DNA of 64,000 nt from an uncultured Candidatus Melainabacteria bacterium (GTDB lineage Bacteria; Cyanobacteriota; Vampirovibrionia; Gastranaerophilales; Gastranaerophilaceae), in NCBI GenBank assembly GCA_934728585.1, contig CAKVDZ010000003.1, forward strand, positions 147,109 to 211,108. Direction: 5' to 3'. Positions 25,813 to 33,815 of the stretch are shown here, piece after piece. Under the pieces are notes generated by a model. That model worked only from the letters and a program-made list of their open reading frames with translations, had not been told where the DNA came from and did no database searches. Positions within the stretch are counted from its first letter, which is position 1; each line of letters starts with the position of its first letter. A program made the translations under genes and the position numbers.

Positions 25813-27597
25813 ATGGCAAGAATTCATCAACTATCAAAAAATCTTATAAACCAAATTGCAGCAGGCGAAGTTATTGAAAGACCAGTATCTGTTGTAAAAG
25901 AACTTGTAGAAAACTCTATTGACGCAGGTTCTAGCAAGATTAGCGTTGAAATTTCTAACGATTGCAGAAACATTCGTGTCGCAGACAACGGGTCTGGCAT
26001 ACACCCTGATGACATTTTACTTGCTTTTTCTAAGCATGCCACAAGTAAAATTCAAAATGTTGAGGACCTTTATGCCATTGAAACACTAGGTTTTAGAGGG
26101 GAAGCTCTTGCAAGTATAATTTCTATTGCAAAAGTAACTTGCACAACTAGAACAAAAGATTACGATTATGGATTCAAAGTTGAATGCCAAGAGTCAGAAG
26201 TTAAGCAATCACAAACAGGTTGCGCAATCGGCACAATAATGAACGTAAACGACTTATTTTACAATATTCCAGCGCGTTTGAAATTTTTAAAAAGTTCAAA
26301 AACAGAATTTTCATATATCCAAGAATTAATTCAACAATTGGCATTAATCAATTCAAATGTGGCATTTGAACTAAAAAATAACGACAAAGTTGTGCTAAAA
26401 ACTAGCGGTTTAGGCAATCAGCTAAATACAATAAAAGAAATTTTTTCTCGTGAAACAGCCGAAAATTTAAAAGAGGTTTTAAAAACTGATGAATTATCAC
26501 ATTTAAAAATCTCTGGTTACGTTTCAACACCTGACTTTACACGTTCTAGCAAAAAATACAATATCTACATCAATTCAAGAACCGTAAAATGCCCAATTTT
26601 CCAAAAAGCCATTGATACGGCTTACAAAAACCTTATTGCAAAAGGTAAATATCCGTTTGTAGTGCTAAATCTTGAACTTCCGCCAACTGACGTTGATGTA
26701 AATGTTCACCCAACCAAAAAAGAAGTTCGATACAAAAACACAAACCAAATTTTTAGTTTTATTTATTCTGGAATAGATATGGCGCTTTCAAATTACTCTG
26801 AAAGACCTGTAACAAATACTCTTAGCGTTGTTGAATTTTCTACTCCAACAGCAGAAGAAAAACCTAGTGATGACGTATATATAAGTGAAATTAAGCCAAT
26901 TAAACCAATCCAAGAAGTGTTTATGAAGCCTATTCAAAACGTTCCGTCAAAGCCTAGTTATTCAGCACCTGTAGAAATTTCAAGATTTGAACGACCTCGT
27001 CAACAACAAATGGTTACTCAAGTTACTTCTCAAGAAATTGAACCAGAAGAAAAAATTATTGGACAATACAAAAAAACTTATATTTTAATTGAAAAAGACG
27101 ATGGACTTGAAATTGTAGACCAACATATCGCTGATGAAAGATATATTTACGAAAAATTGAAATTACAAAAAGAAATTGCTTCGCAAATACTATTCATCTC
27201 TGATATCATTGAAGTTTCACCATCAGAAGCTCAATTATTAAAAGAAAATACTGATAAATTTGAACATTTTGGGTTTGAGATAGAAGTTTTGAACGACCAC
27301 GAAGTAACCTTTAAAAAAGTTCCGCAGTTGCTTTCTCGCGTAAATACAAAAGAAATTTTATCAGACATTTTGGAAAATATTAGTGGTGACATCGCAGGAC
27401 TTGAAGAAAAAATTCTTATTACAACCTCTTGTAAAGCCGCAGTAAAAGCTAACCAAGAGTTATCTTTATTCCAAATGCAAGAGTTAATCAAAAAATGGCG
27501 TAAGTGTGAAAAACCTTACACATGCCCGCACGGTCGCCCAATTTCAAAACTAATCCCACACAAACAACTTGCAGGATTTTTCGATAGAAATAAATAA
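25813..27597 (+). CDS. mutL: DNA mismatch repair protein MutL with endonuclease motif
   Basis: MutL links mismatch recognition by MutS to strand incision. The 594-residue protein has the GHKL ATPase motifs KELVENSIDAGS, ADNGSGI and LGFRGEALAS, and a C-terminal dimerisation and nuclease domain. The metal-binding endonuclease motif is present as DQHIADERYIYE, together with CPHGRPIS near the end, so this is a nicking MutL as expected in bacteria without MutH. An upstream in-frame ATG at 25774 exists, but MARIHQLS is the conserved family start. No mutS gene lies beside it. Confidence 0.96.
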   Translation: MARIHQLSKNLINQIAAGEVIERPVSVVKELVENSIDAGSSKISVEISNDCRNIRVADNGSGIHPDDILLAFSKHATSKIQNVEDLYAIETLGFRGEALASIISIAKVTCTTRTKDYDYGFKVECQESEVKQSQTGCAIGTIMNVNDLFYNIPARLKFLKSSKTEFSYIQELIQQLALINSNVAFELKNNDKVVLKTSGLGNQLNTIKEIFSRETAENLKEVLKTDELSHLKISGYVSTPDFTRSSKKYNIYINSRTVKCPIFQKAIDTAYKNLIAKGKYPFVVLNLELPPTDVDVNVHPTKKEVRYKNTNQIFSFIYSGIDMALSNYSERPVTNTLSVVEFSTPTAEEKPSDDVYISEIKPIKPIQEVFMKPIQNVPSKPSYSAPVEISRFERPRQQQMVTQVTSQEIEPEEKIIGQYKKTYILIEKDDGLEIVDQHIADERYIYEKLKLQKEIASQILFISDIIEVSPSEAQLLKENTDKFEHFGFEIEVLNDHEVTFKKVPQLLSRVNTKEILSDILENISGDIAGLEEKILITTSCKAAVKANQELSLFQMQELIKKWRKCEKPYTCPHGRPISKLIPHKQLAGFFDRNK

Positions 27598-27601
27598 CAA
27601 A

Positions 27602-27634
27602 AAAAAAAGACTTGGAAAATACCAAGTCTTTTTT
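27602..27634. terminator. Bidirectional intrinsic terminator
   Basis: GACTTGG / CCAAGTC with loop AAAATA is flanked by an A run on the left and a T run on the right. It serves mutL on the plus strand and the convergent small gene on the minus strand. Confidence 0.88.
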
Positions 27635-27636
27635 AT

Positions 27637-28122
27637 TTATTGTTTTGCTTCTATTTCTTTTGCCTTGGCTTCGGCTTCTGCTTTAGCCTGTCTATCTTTC
27701 ATTGCTTTTGCTAAAATTACTGCATCTGCAGGCATCATAGCAATTGTTTTACGTTCAACCTTTAAGCCTTTTTTGTTCAAATCTTTTGCTTTTTGTGCAG
27801 ATTCAAGAATATTTTCTTTTGTGAACGAATCAACTTGTTTATAATGAGTTTGGTCATTGCCCTCTAGATAACCTTTAGGGTCAATAGACAAACTGAACCA
27901 ACGTCCAACTTTTTCGCCAACATTAGTTACAAAGAAATTCAAATTTTGCAATTTACTAAAAAATCCTTTTTTAGGAATAATTTCAATATCAACATCTTTA
28001 GCCATTTGTTCAAGTTCTGGCATTGCTTTTTCTAGAGCCTCACCGCCCATTTTCTTTGCCAATTTTGGAACAGGCTTTAATGCCGTAAAACTTGGTTGAG
28101 CCATAGTAGGATTAATGTTCAT
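27637..28122 (-). CDS. Hypothetical protein with N-terminal PSFTAL motif
   Basis: This 161-residue protein is not recognised. The N-terminus MNINPTMAQPSFTALKPVPK has no signal peptide. The middle has a hydrophobic patch (FFSKLQNLNFFVTNVGEKVG) and the second half is helical and ends in an Ala-Lys-Glu coiled coil (RQAKAEAEAKAKEIEAKQ). An AAGGTTAACTCA ribosome site supports translation. The short PSFTAL segment resembles an ISFTG segment in the cupin protein at 24-25.6 kb. No function can be proposed. Confidence 0.55.
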   Translation of the reverse strand: MNINPTMAQPSFTALKPVPKLAKKMGGEALEKAMPELEQMAKDVDIEIIPKKGFFSKLQNLNFFVTNVGEKVGRWFSLSIDPKGYLEGNDQTHYKQVDSFTKENILESAQKAKDLNKKGLKVERKTIAMMPADAVILAKAMKDRQAKAEAEAKAKEIEAKQ

Positions 28123-28222
28123 TGAGTTAACCTTTCTTATATGTTATTACACTACTTTCTACTTTATACCCCATGTAAAACAACTGAAAGTTTAAAATTG
28201 CCAAACTCAATCATAATGCCCC

Positions 28223-28247
28223 TCATATCATATCATATCATATCATA
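28223..28247 (+). repeat. Five-base tandem repeat (CATAT)
   Basis: Five consecutive copies of the 5-mer CATAT lie in the 239-bp intergenic space between the PSFTAL gene and minE. Repeat copy number could vary by slippage. The rest of this space shows only AT-rich sequence and the minE terminator. Confidence 0.7.
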
Positions 28248-28330
28248 TAGAGAGTATAGTTGGCTTTCAGCCATTTTGAAATTTATCTTTACATATCGTT
28301 ACAATGTTAAAATAAGAAAGGTTTTATATA

Positions 28331-28360
28331 AAAAAGGAACTTTTAAAAAGTTCCTTTTTT
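28331..28360 (-). terminator. Intrinsic terminator of the minCDE operon
   Basis: Directly after the minE stop, a stem GGAACTTT / AAAGTTCC with a 3-nt loop, bounded by A and T runs, forms a minus-strand terminator. Confidence 0.85.
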
Positions 28361-28361
28361 A

Positions 28362-29054
28362 TTATTCTTCTGTTTTGTATTCTTCGTTTTTTTCTTCTGT
28401 TTCAGAAGTTTCTTTTTCTTCAAGTTTTTCTTCTGACTTTTCTTCGTTTTTATCTTCTTCAGGTTTTTCTTCAGAATTTTCAGAAATTTCTTCTACTTTT
28501 TTCTTTTTATGTTTTTTCTTCTTTTTCTTCTTTGGTTTTTCAGTTTCGTCTGTTTTTTCTTCTGATAAAGCTTTTTCTTCTTCATTTGAAGATGCTTCAT
28601 CGTCGTTTTCTTCTATTTCGACATCGATTTCTTCTTCAAATTCAACTTCTTCCTCATCTTCATCGTCTTCGTCAGAATCTTCTTCCAATTCTTCAGCTTT
28701 TTCAACCAATTTAGCAATTCTTTCTTTTTCAGCTTCTTCTGCTTTTATTGCTTCTTCGATTTCATCTTCATCTTTTGCTCTAACTACAGGAATTGAAAGC
28801 ATTAAAGCTAATTGGTCATCTTCTGGAGTAAAGTTTAATTCTAACAACTCTTTATCCATAACCACGTATTTAGAAAGAAGATCAATCATTTCACCTCTTA
28901 ATCTTTCTAATAATCTTGGGTTAAGATTTGTTCTATCTTGCATCAAAACCAATTTTAAACGGTTTCTTGCAACATTTTTTGTATCTTCTTTTTCTTCAGT
29001 CTTTGTGAAAAAATCCACAACTCTATTGTATAAATCTGCAAAAATTTCTTTCAT
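28362..29054 (-). CDS. minE: MinE with a long charged C-terminal extension
   Basis: MinE stimulates the MinD ATPase and drives Min oscillation so that division happens at midcell. The first 95 residues are MinE: a membrane-targeting N-terminus, the MinD-contact helix region ARNRLKLVLMQDRTNLNP, and the dimer domain with LRGEMIDLLSKYVVMDKELL. Typical MinE has about 90 residues. This protein has 230, with about 135 extra residues made almost only of Glu, Asp, Lys and Ser, including a run of Lys and His (KPKKKKKKKHKKKK). It is the last gene of minC-minD-minE, 3 bp after minD. The ATG has an AGGAGAAGT ribosome site. Confidence 0.88.
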   Translation of the reverse strand: MKEIFADLYNRVVDFFTKTEEKEDTKNVARNRLKLVLMQDRTNLNPRLLERLRGEMIDLLSKYVVMDKELLELNFTPEDDQLALMLSIPVVRAKDEDEIEEAIKAEEAEKERIAKLVEKAEELEEDSDEDDEDEEEVEFEEEIDVEIEENDDEASSNEEEKALSEEKTDETEKPKKKKKKKHKKKKVEEISENSEEKPEEDKNEEKSEEKLEEKETSETEEKNEEYKTEE

Positions 29055-29057
29055 TGT

Positions 29058-29876
29058 CTACTTCTCCTTTTTAGCAAAAAGGTTTTGAAAGAAAGCCTTT
29101 ATTTTTGATAACAAATCTTGAGGTTCATCAATATTCAAGAACTCAACCTCTTGTCCCATAATTCTTTTAGCAACATTTTGATATGCTTGACCAGCTAAAG
29201 ATTTTTCATCATTAACAATAGGTTCCCCTTTGTTTGTTGAAGTAATAATACCTGTATCTTCTGGAATAATACCAATCAAATCACAAGATAGAATTTCAAC
29301 AACATCTTCAACGCTCATCATATCATTTGTTTTGATCAAATTAGGACGAACTCTGTTTAATAACAAGTTGTATTTTTCAATGTGTTCTTTTGATTCTAAA
29401 AGACCAATAATTCTATCCGCGTCACGAACAGCTGACATTTCTGGAGTTGCAACAACAATAGCTTCTGTTGCACCAGCTGTAGCATTTTCAAAACCTTGTT
29501 CAAGACCTGCTGGACAGTCAACAATGATAAAATCATTATCTTCTTTTAATTCATCACAAATTGTCTTTAATTGTTCACCTGTAATCGCTGTTTTATCTCT
29601 TGTTTGAGCAGCTGCCAACAAACAAAGGTTAGGATTTTTCTTATCCTTAACTAAAGCTTGTTTTAATTTACATCTTTCTTCAACTACATCAACAATTGTG
29701 TAAACAATTCTGTTTTCTAAACCTAGCAACAAATCTAAGTTTCTTAAACCTAAATCTGTATCGATTAAAACAACCTTGTTGCCAGCTTTAGCTAAAGCTG
29801 TACCGATATTTGCTGTGGTAGTTGTCTTACCTACACCGCCTTTACCAGACGTAATTACGAGTACTCTACCTGTCAT
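29058..29876 (-). CDS. minD: Septum-site determining ATPase MinD
   Basis: MinD is the membrane-bound ATPase that carries MinC and responds to MinE. The 272-residue product has the deviant Walker A SGKGGVGKTTTTANIG, the switch motif IDTDLGLRNLDLLLG and DCPAGLEQGFENA. The C-terminus is a short amphipathic helix (LSKIKAFFQNLFAKKEK), the membrane-targeting sequence. It overlaps the minC stop by one base and precedes minE by 3 bp. Confidence 0.97.
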   Translation of the reverse strand: MTGRVLVITSGKGGVGKTTTTANIGTALAKAGNKVVLIDTDLGLRNLDLLLGLENRIVYTIVDVVEERCKLKQALVKDKKNPNLCLLAAAQTRDKTAITGEQLKTICDELKEDNDFIIVDCPAGLEQGFENATAGATEAIVVATPEMSAVRDADRIIGLLESKEHIEKYNLLLNRVRPNLIKTNDMMSVEDVVEILSCDLIGIIPEDTGIITSTNKGEPIVNDEKSLAGQAYQNVAKRIMGQEVEFLNIDEPQDLLSKIKAFFQNLFAKKEK

Positions 29877-30739
29877 TATTTCTCCTTACTTTCGTATGTT
29901 GTCTTTATAACTATAGATTTGCCATCTACACTAGCTTCTTCTGGAGTGAATGAAGCTGATTTTTGAACAAATGGTATATTTTCTGTATTAACGCGTCTTG
30001 CATAAAGATTTGCAATTCTCAATTGAATAGCGTTCATTTTCAATGCTCTAATAACAGCGTTTTCATTACCGTGAGAACCAGCATGAGCAATACCACCTAA
30101 AACACCCCAAACTGTAACGTCACCTCTTGCAATAATTTCGCTACCTGGGTTAGCATCACCAATTACAACGATATTTCCATCAGATGTAACCGTTTGACCT
30201 GAACGTAATGTTTGATTCAAATACAAGGTTGGAAGTTTTTCAACATTTTCATCATCACCCTCCAAACCTAAGTCTGGAGTTTCATCTTCGTCCATAGTTG
30301 CGTAAGTTTTTACTTCTTCTTCTTTGAGAATACCTTCTTCTTGCGCAAGTTCTTGGAATGCAAAATCATGGTCACTTCCGCTAAACAAATCTGGCTTTGA
30401 AGTTAATTGTTGTAATTCTTCTTCTGTTGGTTCAATTTGTGGAATTTCCATTTCGTTTTTCAATTCTGAAATTTTAATCTCTAAAGCTTCCGCTGCTGCA
30501 ATTGTAGATTCTGATGTTGTATTAACAAATTCCAAAGTCGAATCCATAGATTCAATCAAAGCTTTAATACTTAACAATTGAGATTGAGTTAAATCAATAC
30601 CCTCTAATTTTAAACAAATTTTCTTATTTTTAGCTTCTGGCATTTCAAGTATAGAACTAAGTTCATAAATAACTTCTGCCGAATTTTTAGCGTTGCTAAG
30701 GTTCACAATGAAACCATCTTCAATAAATCCGTTATCCAA
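29876..30739 (-). CDS. minC: Septum-site determining protein MinC
   Basis: MinC inhibits FtsZ polymerisation away from midcell. The 287-residue protein has a degenerate N-terminal domain (about 1-90), an acidic linker (about 95-165) that is longer than usual, and the well conserved C-terminal beta-helix (about 170-265) with LRSGQTVTSDGNIVVIGD, VWGVLGGIAHAG and RIANLYARR. The gene order minC-minD-minE and the overlapping minC/minD ends support one operon. The start follows an AAAAGGAAGT ribosome site. Confidence 0.93.
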   Translation of the reverse strand: MDNGFIEDGFIVNLSNAKNSAEVIYELSSILEMPEAKNKKICLKLEGIDLTQSQLLSIKALIESMDSTLEFVNTTSESTIAAAEALEIKISELKNEMEIPQIEPTEEELQQLTSKPDLFSGSDHDFAFQELAQEEGILKEEEVKTYATMDEDETPDLGLEGDDENVEKLPTLYLNQTLRSGQTVTSDGNIVVIGDANPGSEIIARGDVTVWGVLGGIAHAGSHGNENAVIRALKMNAIQLRIANLYARRVNTENIPFVQKSASFTPEEASVDGKSIVIKTTYESKEK

Positions 30740-31185
30740 AATAAACTTCCTTTTGCTATTTATACTCTACAAATAAAGCATACATTAAATATAATCTAAG
30801 TTCAAGAAGTTCCATGACAAAAGCATGCCCAAAATCGCCGAAAACGGCATGGAAATTGAAATTATTTACATTTCTTAATCAAATTTCAAAACATGAAAAC
30901 ATGCGTCATACATGGGTTTCCATGTTTTTTTCGGCGCTATTCATGTAATGACGCAATAGGCGAGGATATTGATACAGCTGAAATACAGACGTTTAGCATG
31001 ATACAGATATATGTTGCGAAATGTGAAAATAATGCTGAAATGCACTTGCAAAAACACTTTGAAATTTTACAATGTATATAAAGCAAGCGACAGTTGCTTT
31101 TAGGGTAGGAGTCAGGTTGAACATTCAGTAAAAACCTGATAGATAGTTAAAAAAATAAAAAATTTAATCTTGGAGGACATATATA
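30740..31185. other. 446-bp structured intergenic region, possible small RNA
   Basis: This space between divergent minC and the small Cys-rich gene has no convincing ORF. On the plus strand a TATAAT at 30790-30795 is followed by a hairpin, arms TTCCATG (30810-30816) and CATGGAA (30848-30854), with an inner GCCG-AAAA-CGGC. At 30910-30931 a stem ACATGG-GTTT-CCATGT is followed by seven T, the form of an intrinsic terminator. Arms TGCGTCAT (30902-30909) and ATGACGCA (30948-30955) enclose it. Another small hairpin lies at 31079-31101. A candidate transcript of about 135 nt would run from about 30800 to 30932. Confidence 0.4.
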
Positions 31186-31404
31186 GTGTTTAGAAGTCGT
31201 GATATGGGGCGCGCGGTAGCAGTAAGAAGATGGACACCAACTGCTTTGGATTGTTACAAAAGAGGTTGCAACTGTGAAGGTTGTTTTTACAAAGATTTCT
31301 TTTCTGGTTCATCTCAAAAATGTCAAATGAAAGCCTCTGTACTAGAATTAGTAAGAGTTTTAGGCACTCCTAACATAGAACTACAACAATTCATCGCTGA
31401 TTAA
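31186..31404 (+). CDS. Small cysteine-rich conserved-looking protein
   Basis: The 72-residue product starts at GTG with a good GGAGG nine bases before it. It holds a cluster of cysteines in DCYKRGCNCEGCFY followed by a Cys in QKCQMKASVLELVR, and ends with a short helix. The spacing C-x4-C-x-C-x2-C suggests a zinc or iron-sulfur site. I recall similar short proteins in anaerobic Gram-positive bacteria but cannot name the family. It is followed by its own terminator and then by hpf. Confidence 0.65.
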   Translation: MFRSRDMGRAVAVRRWTPTALDCYKRGCNCEGCFYKDFFSGSSQKCQMKASVLELVRVLGTPNIELQQFIAD

Positions 31405-31416
31405 TTTCTTCATATT

Positions 31417-31450
31417 AATCAATGCACTGATTGATTTATTTTTTTGTTTT
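31417..31450 (+). terminator. Intrinsic terminator
   Basis: AATCAAT / ATTGATT, loop GCACTG, followed by TATTTTTTTG. It separates the small Cys-rich gene from hpf. Confidence 0.75.
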
Positions 31451-31486
31451 TAGTATTCTATCAATAAAAACATTGGAGGATTAATA

Positions 31487-31870
31487 ATGCGTATACACGT
31501 AAACGGACGAAACATTGAAATCACAGACGCTATTAAAGCTTATGTAAAAGAAAAAATCGGTAAAGTTGCTACTCACTATGACCAAATTCAAGGTATTGAA
31601 GTAATTTTATCAGTTATCAAAAACCCAGCTGCAGCTGAAAAACACATCGCTGAAGTTAGATGTAGCTTAGATAAAGTTAAAATACACTTAGAAGAAACTG
31701 CTGAATCTATGTATGCAAGCATCGATTTACTTTCTGACAAACTTTTAAGACAAGTTCAAAAAGTTAAAGATAAATCACTTTCTTCTAACAAAGCTTCTAT
31801 CAGAACAGATTCTTTACCAGAAGAAAATGACGACGAAATCGTTGTTGTTGAGGCTATTTCTGAAGAATAA
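31487..31870 (+). CDS. hpf: Ribosome hibernation promoting factor (HPF/RaiA, short form)
   Basis: HPF binds the decoding centre of idle ribosomes. The 127-residue product shows the family pattern: VNGRNIEITDAIKAYVKEKI, EVRCSLDKVKIHLEETAESM and YASIDLLSDKLLRQVQKVKD. The C-terminal dimerisation domain of the long form is missing; instead there is a short acidic tail (EENDDEIVVVEAISEE). The ribosome site is TTGGAGGATTAATA. The stop overlaps the start of the glycosyltransferase gene (TAATG). Confidence 0.93.
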   Translation: MRIHVNGRNIEITDAIKAYVKEKIGKVATHYDQIQGIEVILSVIKNPAAAEKHIAEVRCSLDKVKIHLEETAESMYASIDLLSDKLLRQVQKVKDKSLSSNKASIRTDSLPEENDDEIVVVEAISEE

Positions 31871-32661
31871 TGCTTAACGGTAAAAAAATCGTTGTAATTA
31901 TGCCTGCATACAATGCAGAATTAACATTAAAACAAACTTATGATGAGATATATCGTGAATTTGTTGATGAAGTTATTTTAGTAGACGACAGTTCCTTAGA
32001 TAATACTAAGGAACTGTCTAAGTCTTTAAAGATAACAACTATTGTTCATAAAGAAAATAAAGGGTATGGAGCAAATCAAAAATCTTGTTACAAAGCAGCT
32101 TTAAAAGCTAATGCCGATATTATTATAATGCTTCACCCTGACTATCAATATACCCCAAAACTAATACCAGCGATGGCTTCTATGATGGCATTTGAGCAGT
32201 ATGACGCAGTTTTAGCTTCAAGAATGCTAGGACGCTCTGCATTAAAAGGTGGCATGCCATTTTATAAATATTGCGCAAACAAATTTTTAACAGGGTTTGA
32301 AAACTTATTTTTACAAGAAAAACTTTCTGAATACCACACAGGTTTTAGAGGGTTTACGAGAGAAGCTTTAGAGAAATTGCCGTTAGAAAGTTGCAACAAC
32401 GATTTTATTTTTGATAACGAAATCTTAGCTTTGTTATTTTTTAACAAATTTAATATCGGTGAAATTTCATGCCCGACAAAATATTTTAAAGAAGCTTCAT
32501 CTATCAATTTTATCCGTTCATGCAAATATGGATTTGGCGTATTAGGCGTAAGTATATTATATAGGCTTGCGAAAATGGGTTTAAAACTTGGCATTTTTAA
32601 AACAAGTGGCAAAACATTAGATTTAAACGCAGAATTGACTTATTATTATAAAGAAAACTAA
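31870..32661 (+). CDS. Family 2 glycosyltransferase, polyprenol-phosphate sugar transferase type
   Basis: The 263-residue GT-A enzyme has VVIMPAYNAELTLKQTYDEI at the N-terminus, the nucleotide-sugar motif LVDDSSLDNT, and MLHPDYQYTP in the position of the DxD region of dolichol-phosphate mannose synthase-like enzymes. No transmembrane segment is evident, so it is probably a peripheral transferase. The sugar and acceptor are unknown. The start codon overlaps the hpf stop by one base, an unusual partnership. Its 3' end overlaps the convergent ABC permease gene by 4 bp. Confidence 0.85.
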   Translation: MLNGKKIVVIMPAYNAELTLKQTYDEIYREFVDEVILVDDSSLDNTKELSKSLKITTIVHKENKGYGANQKSCYKAALKANADIIIMLHPDYQYTPKLIPAMASMMAFEQYDAVLASRMLGRSALKGGMPFYKYCANKFLTGFENLFLQEKLSEYHTGFRGFTREALEKLPLESCNNDFIFDNEILALLFFNKFNIGEISCPTKYFKEASSINFIRSCKYGFGVLGVSILYRLAKMGLKLGIFKTSGKTLDLNAELTYYYKEN

Positions 32662-33815
32662 TCTTTATTGCATTTTTTATTAATCGCCATAATTGCTAAT
32701 TTAAAGTATAAAATACACAAGAAAATTAGCCATAAAAAGTCATATTTCACTTGCCAGAATGTAGCGTTCATTTGATTAACTTTAATTATTCCATCAACTC
32801 CACAAGTAGCTGGAATAAAGAATGATACCAAGTTAACCAACGCTGGAATAGCTTCACGAGGCCAGATTAACCCTGGCAAAAATATAAATATCAAAGAAGT
32901 TACAACAAGTACCAAAAGTGAAGATTCTCTTTTTTTAAAGAAATAAGAAATTGTATGAGAGAAAAATGCTGCGCCATAAAATAATGGAATTAGCAATAAA
33001 ATTAGTGGTATCAAATTGTAAGACATCGGATATATAACTATTTCTGGATAAATTATAAAATAGAATATTGAATAAAACATATACAACAACACATACGCTG
33101 TACTTCTGCCAAACAAAGTTATTGCTGTATCTTCTTTTCTTAAACAATATTTTTCACGTAATTCTTGCCTTGTACCTTGCATTAAACCAATACCTACAAG
33201 CAAAGTTTGGTGCAGAATAAGAATTAAAATAACAGGATATACGTACGTTGCATACCCGCCAGCAGGGTTATACAATGGCACAGAAACAAACTCAAACGGT
33301 TGATTTAGAGCCATAGCCATTTGTTTTGGAACACCTTGTTTTAAAAGTTTACCGACTTCAAGTCTTGCTCCAGAATACACCGCAGTTTGCAAAACACCTG
33401 TGTAAACAGTTTTATAAATAATTAAATAACTTGAATCCGCATACATTGAAATTGTTGCTTGTTTTCCTCGTTTTATATCTTTTTCAAAATCTTTTGGTAC
33501 AACTACGTAACCTTTAATTTTACCTTGATAAAATTGCATTTTAGCATCATTTATACTAACTGGTGTTGTTGCAACATCACAATAATCAGTCGAGTCAAGA
33601 TTTCTAACAAACTCTTGTGACATTTTTGAACCATCAAAGTCGATAACTCCAATTGGCGCATTTTTAATGATTTCTGTTGAATACGGAAACATGTAAAAGA
33701 TAGAATAAACAATTACACCAACAATCATAATCAGCATAGCGCCTGATTCGTGAAAGAAGTGAGTGTATTCGTCTTTTATAATTCCAAGCAATTTTTTCAT
33801 CATAATTGGTACCAC
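32658..33815 (-). CDS. ABC-2 type transport permease (second of two)
   Basis: This 385-residue inner-membrane protein has the ABC-2 layout: one N-terminal membrane helix (about 22-42), a large extracytoplasmic domain (about 45-185, with IGVIDFDGSKMSQEFVRNLD), and five C-terminal helices. It belongs to the YhhJ/YbhR-like group associated with HlyD-type adaptors. It overlaps the upstream permease gene by 16 bp. Together they would form a heterodimeric channel. The operon has no ATP-binding subunit gene, so the ATPase must come from elsewhere. Confidence 0.85.
   Translation of the reverse strand: MVPIMMKKLLGIIKDEYTHFFHESGAMLIMIVGVIVYSIFYMFPYSTEIIKNAPIGVIDFDGSKMSQEFVRNLDSTDYCDVATTPVSINDAKMQFYQGKIKGYVVVPKDFEKDIKRGKQATISMYADSSYLIIYKTVYTGVLQTAVYSGARLEVGKLLKQGVPKQMAMALNQPFEFVSVPLYNPAGGYATYVYPVILILILHQTLLVGIGLMQGTRQELREKYCLRKEDTAITLFGRSTAYVLLYMFYSIFYFIIYPEIVIYPMSYNLIPLILLLIPLFYGAAFFSHTISYFFKKRESSLLVLVVTSLIFIFLPGLIWPREAIPALVNLVSFFIPATCGVDGIIKVNQMNATFWQVKYDFLWLIFLCILYFKLAIMAINKKCNKD

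Noticed and set aside
28141..29088. Ser/Phe-rich plus-strand frame of 315 codons
   Set aside because: It is the complement of the Glu/Lys-rich minE tail; repeated GAA/GAG codons read as Ser and Phe on the other strand.
30893..31081. 62-codon plus-strand frame upstream of the Cys-rich gene
   Set aside because: It overlaps the structured region and terminator-like stem, with no ribosome site and no protein-like pattern.
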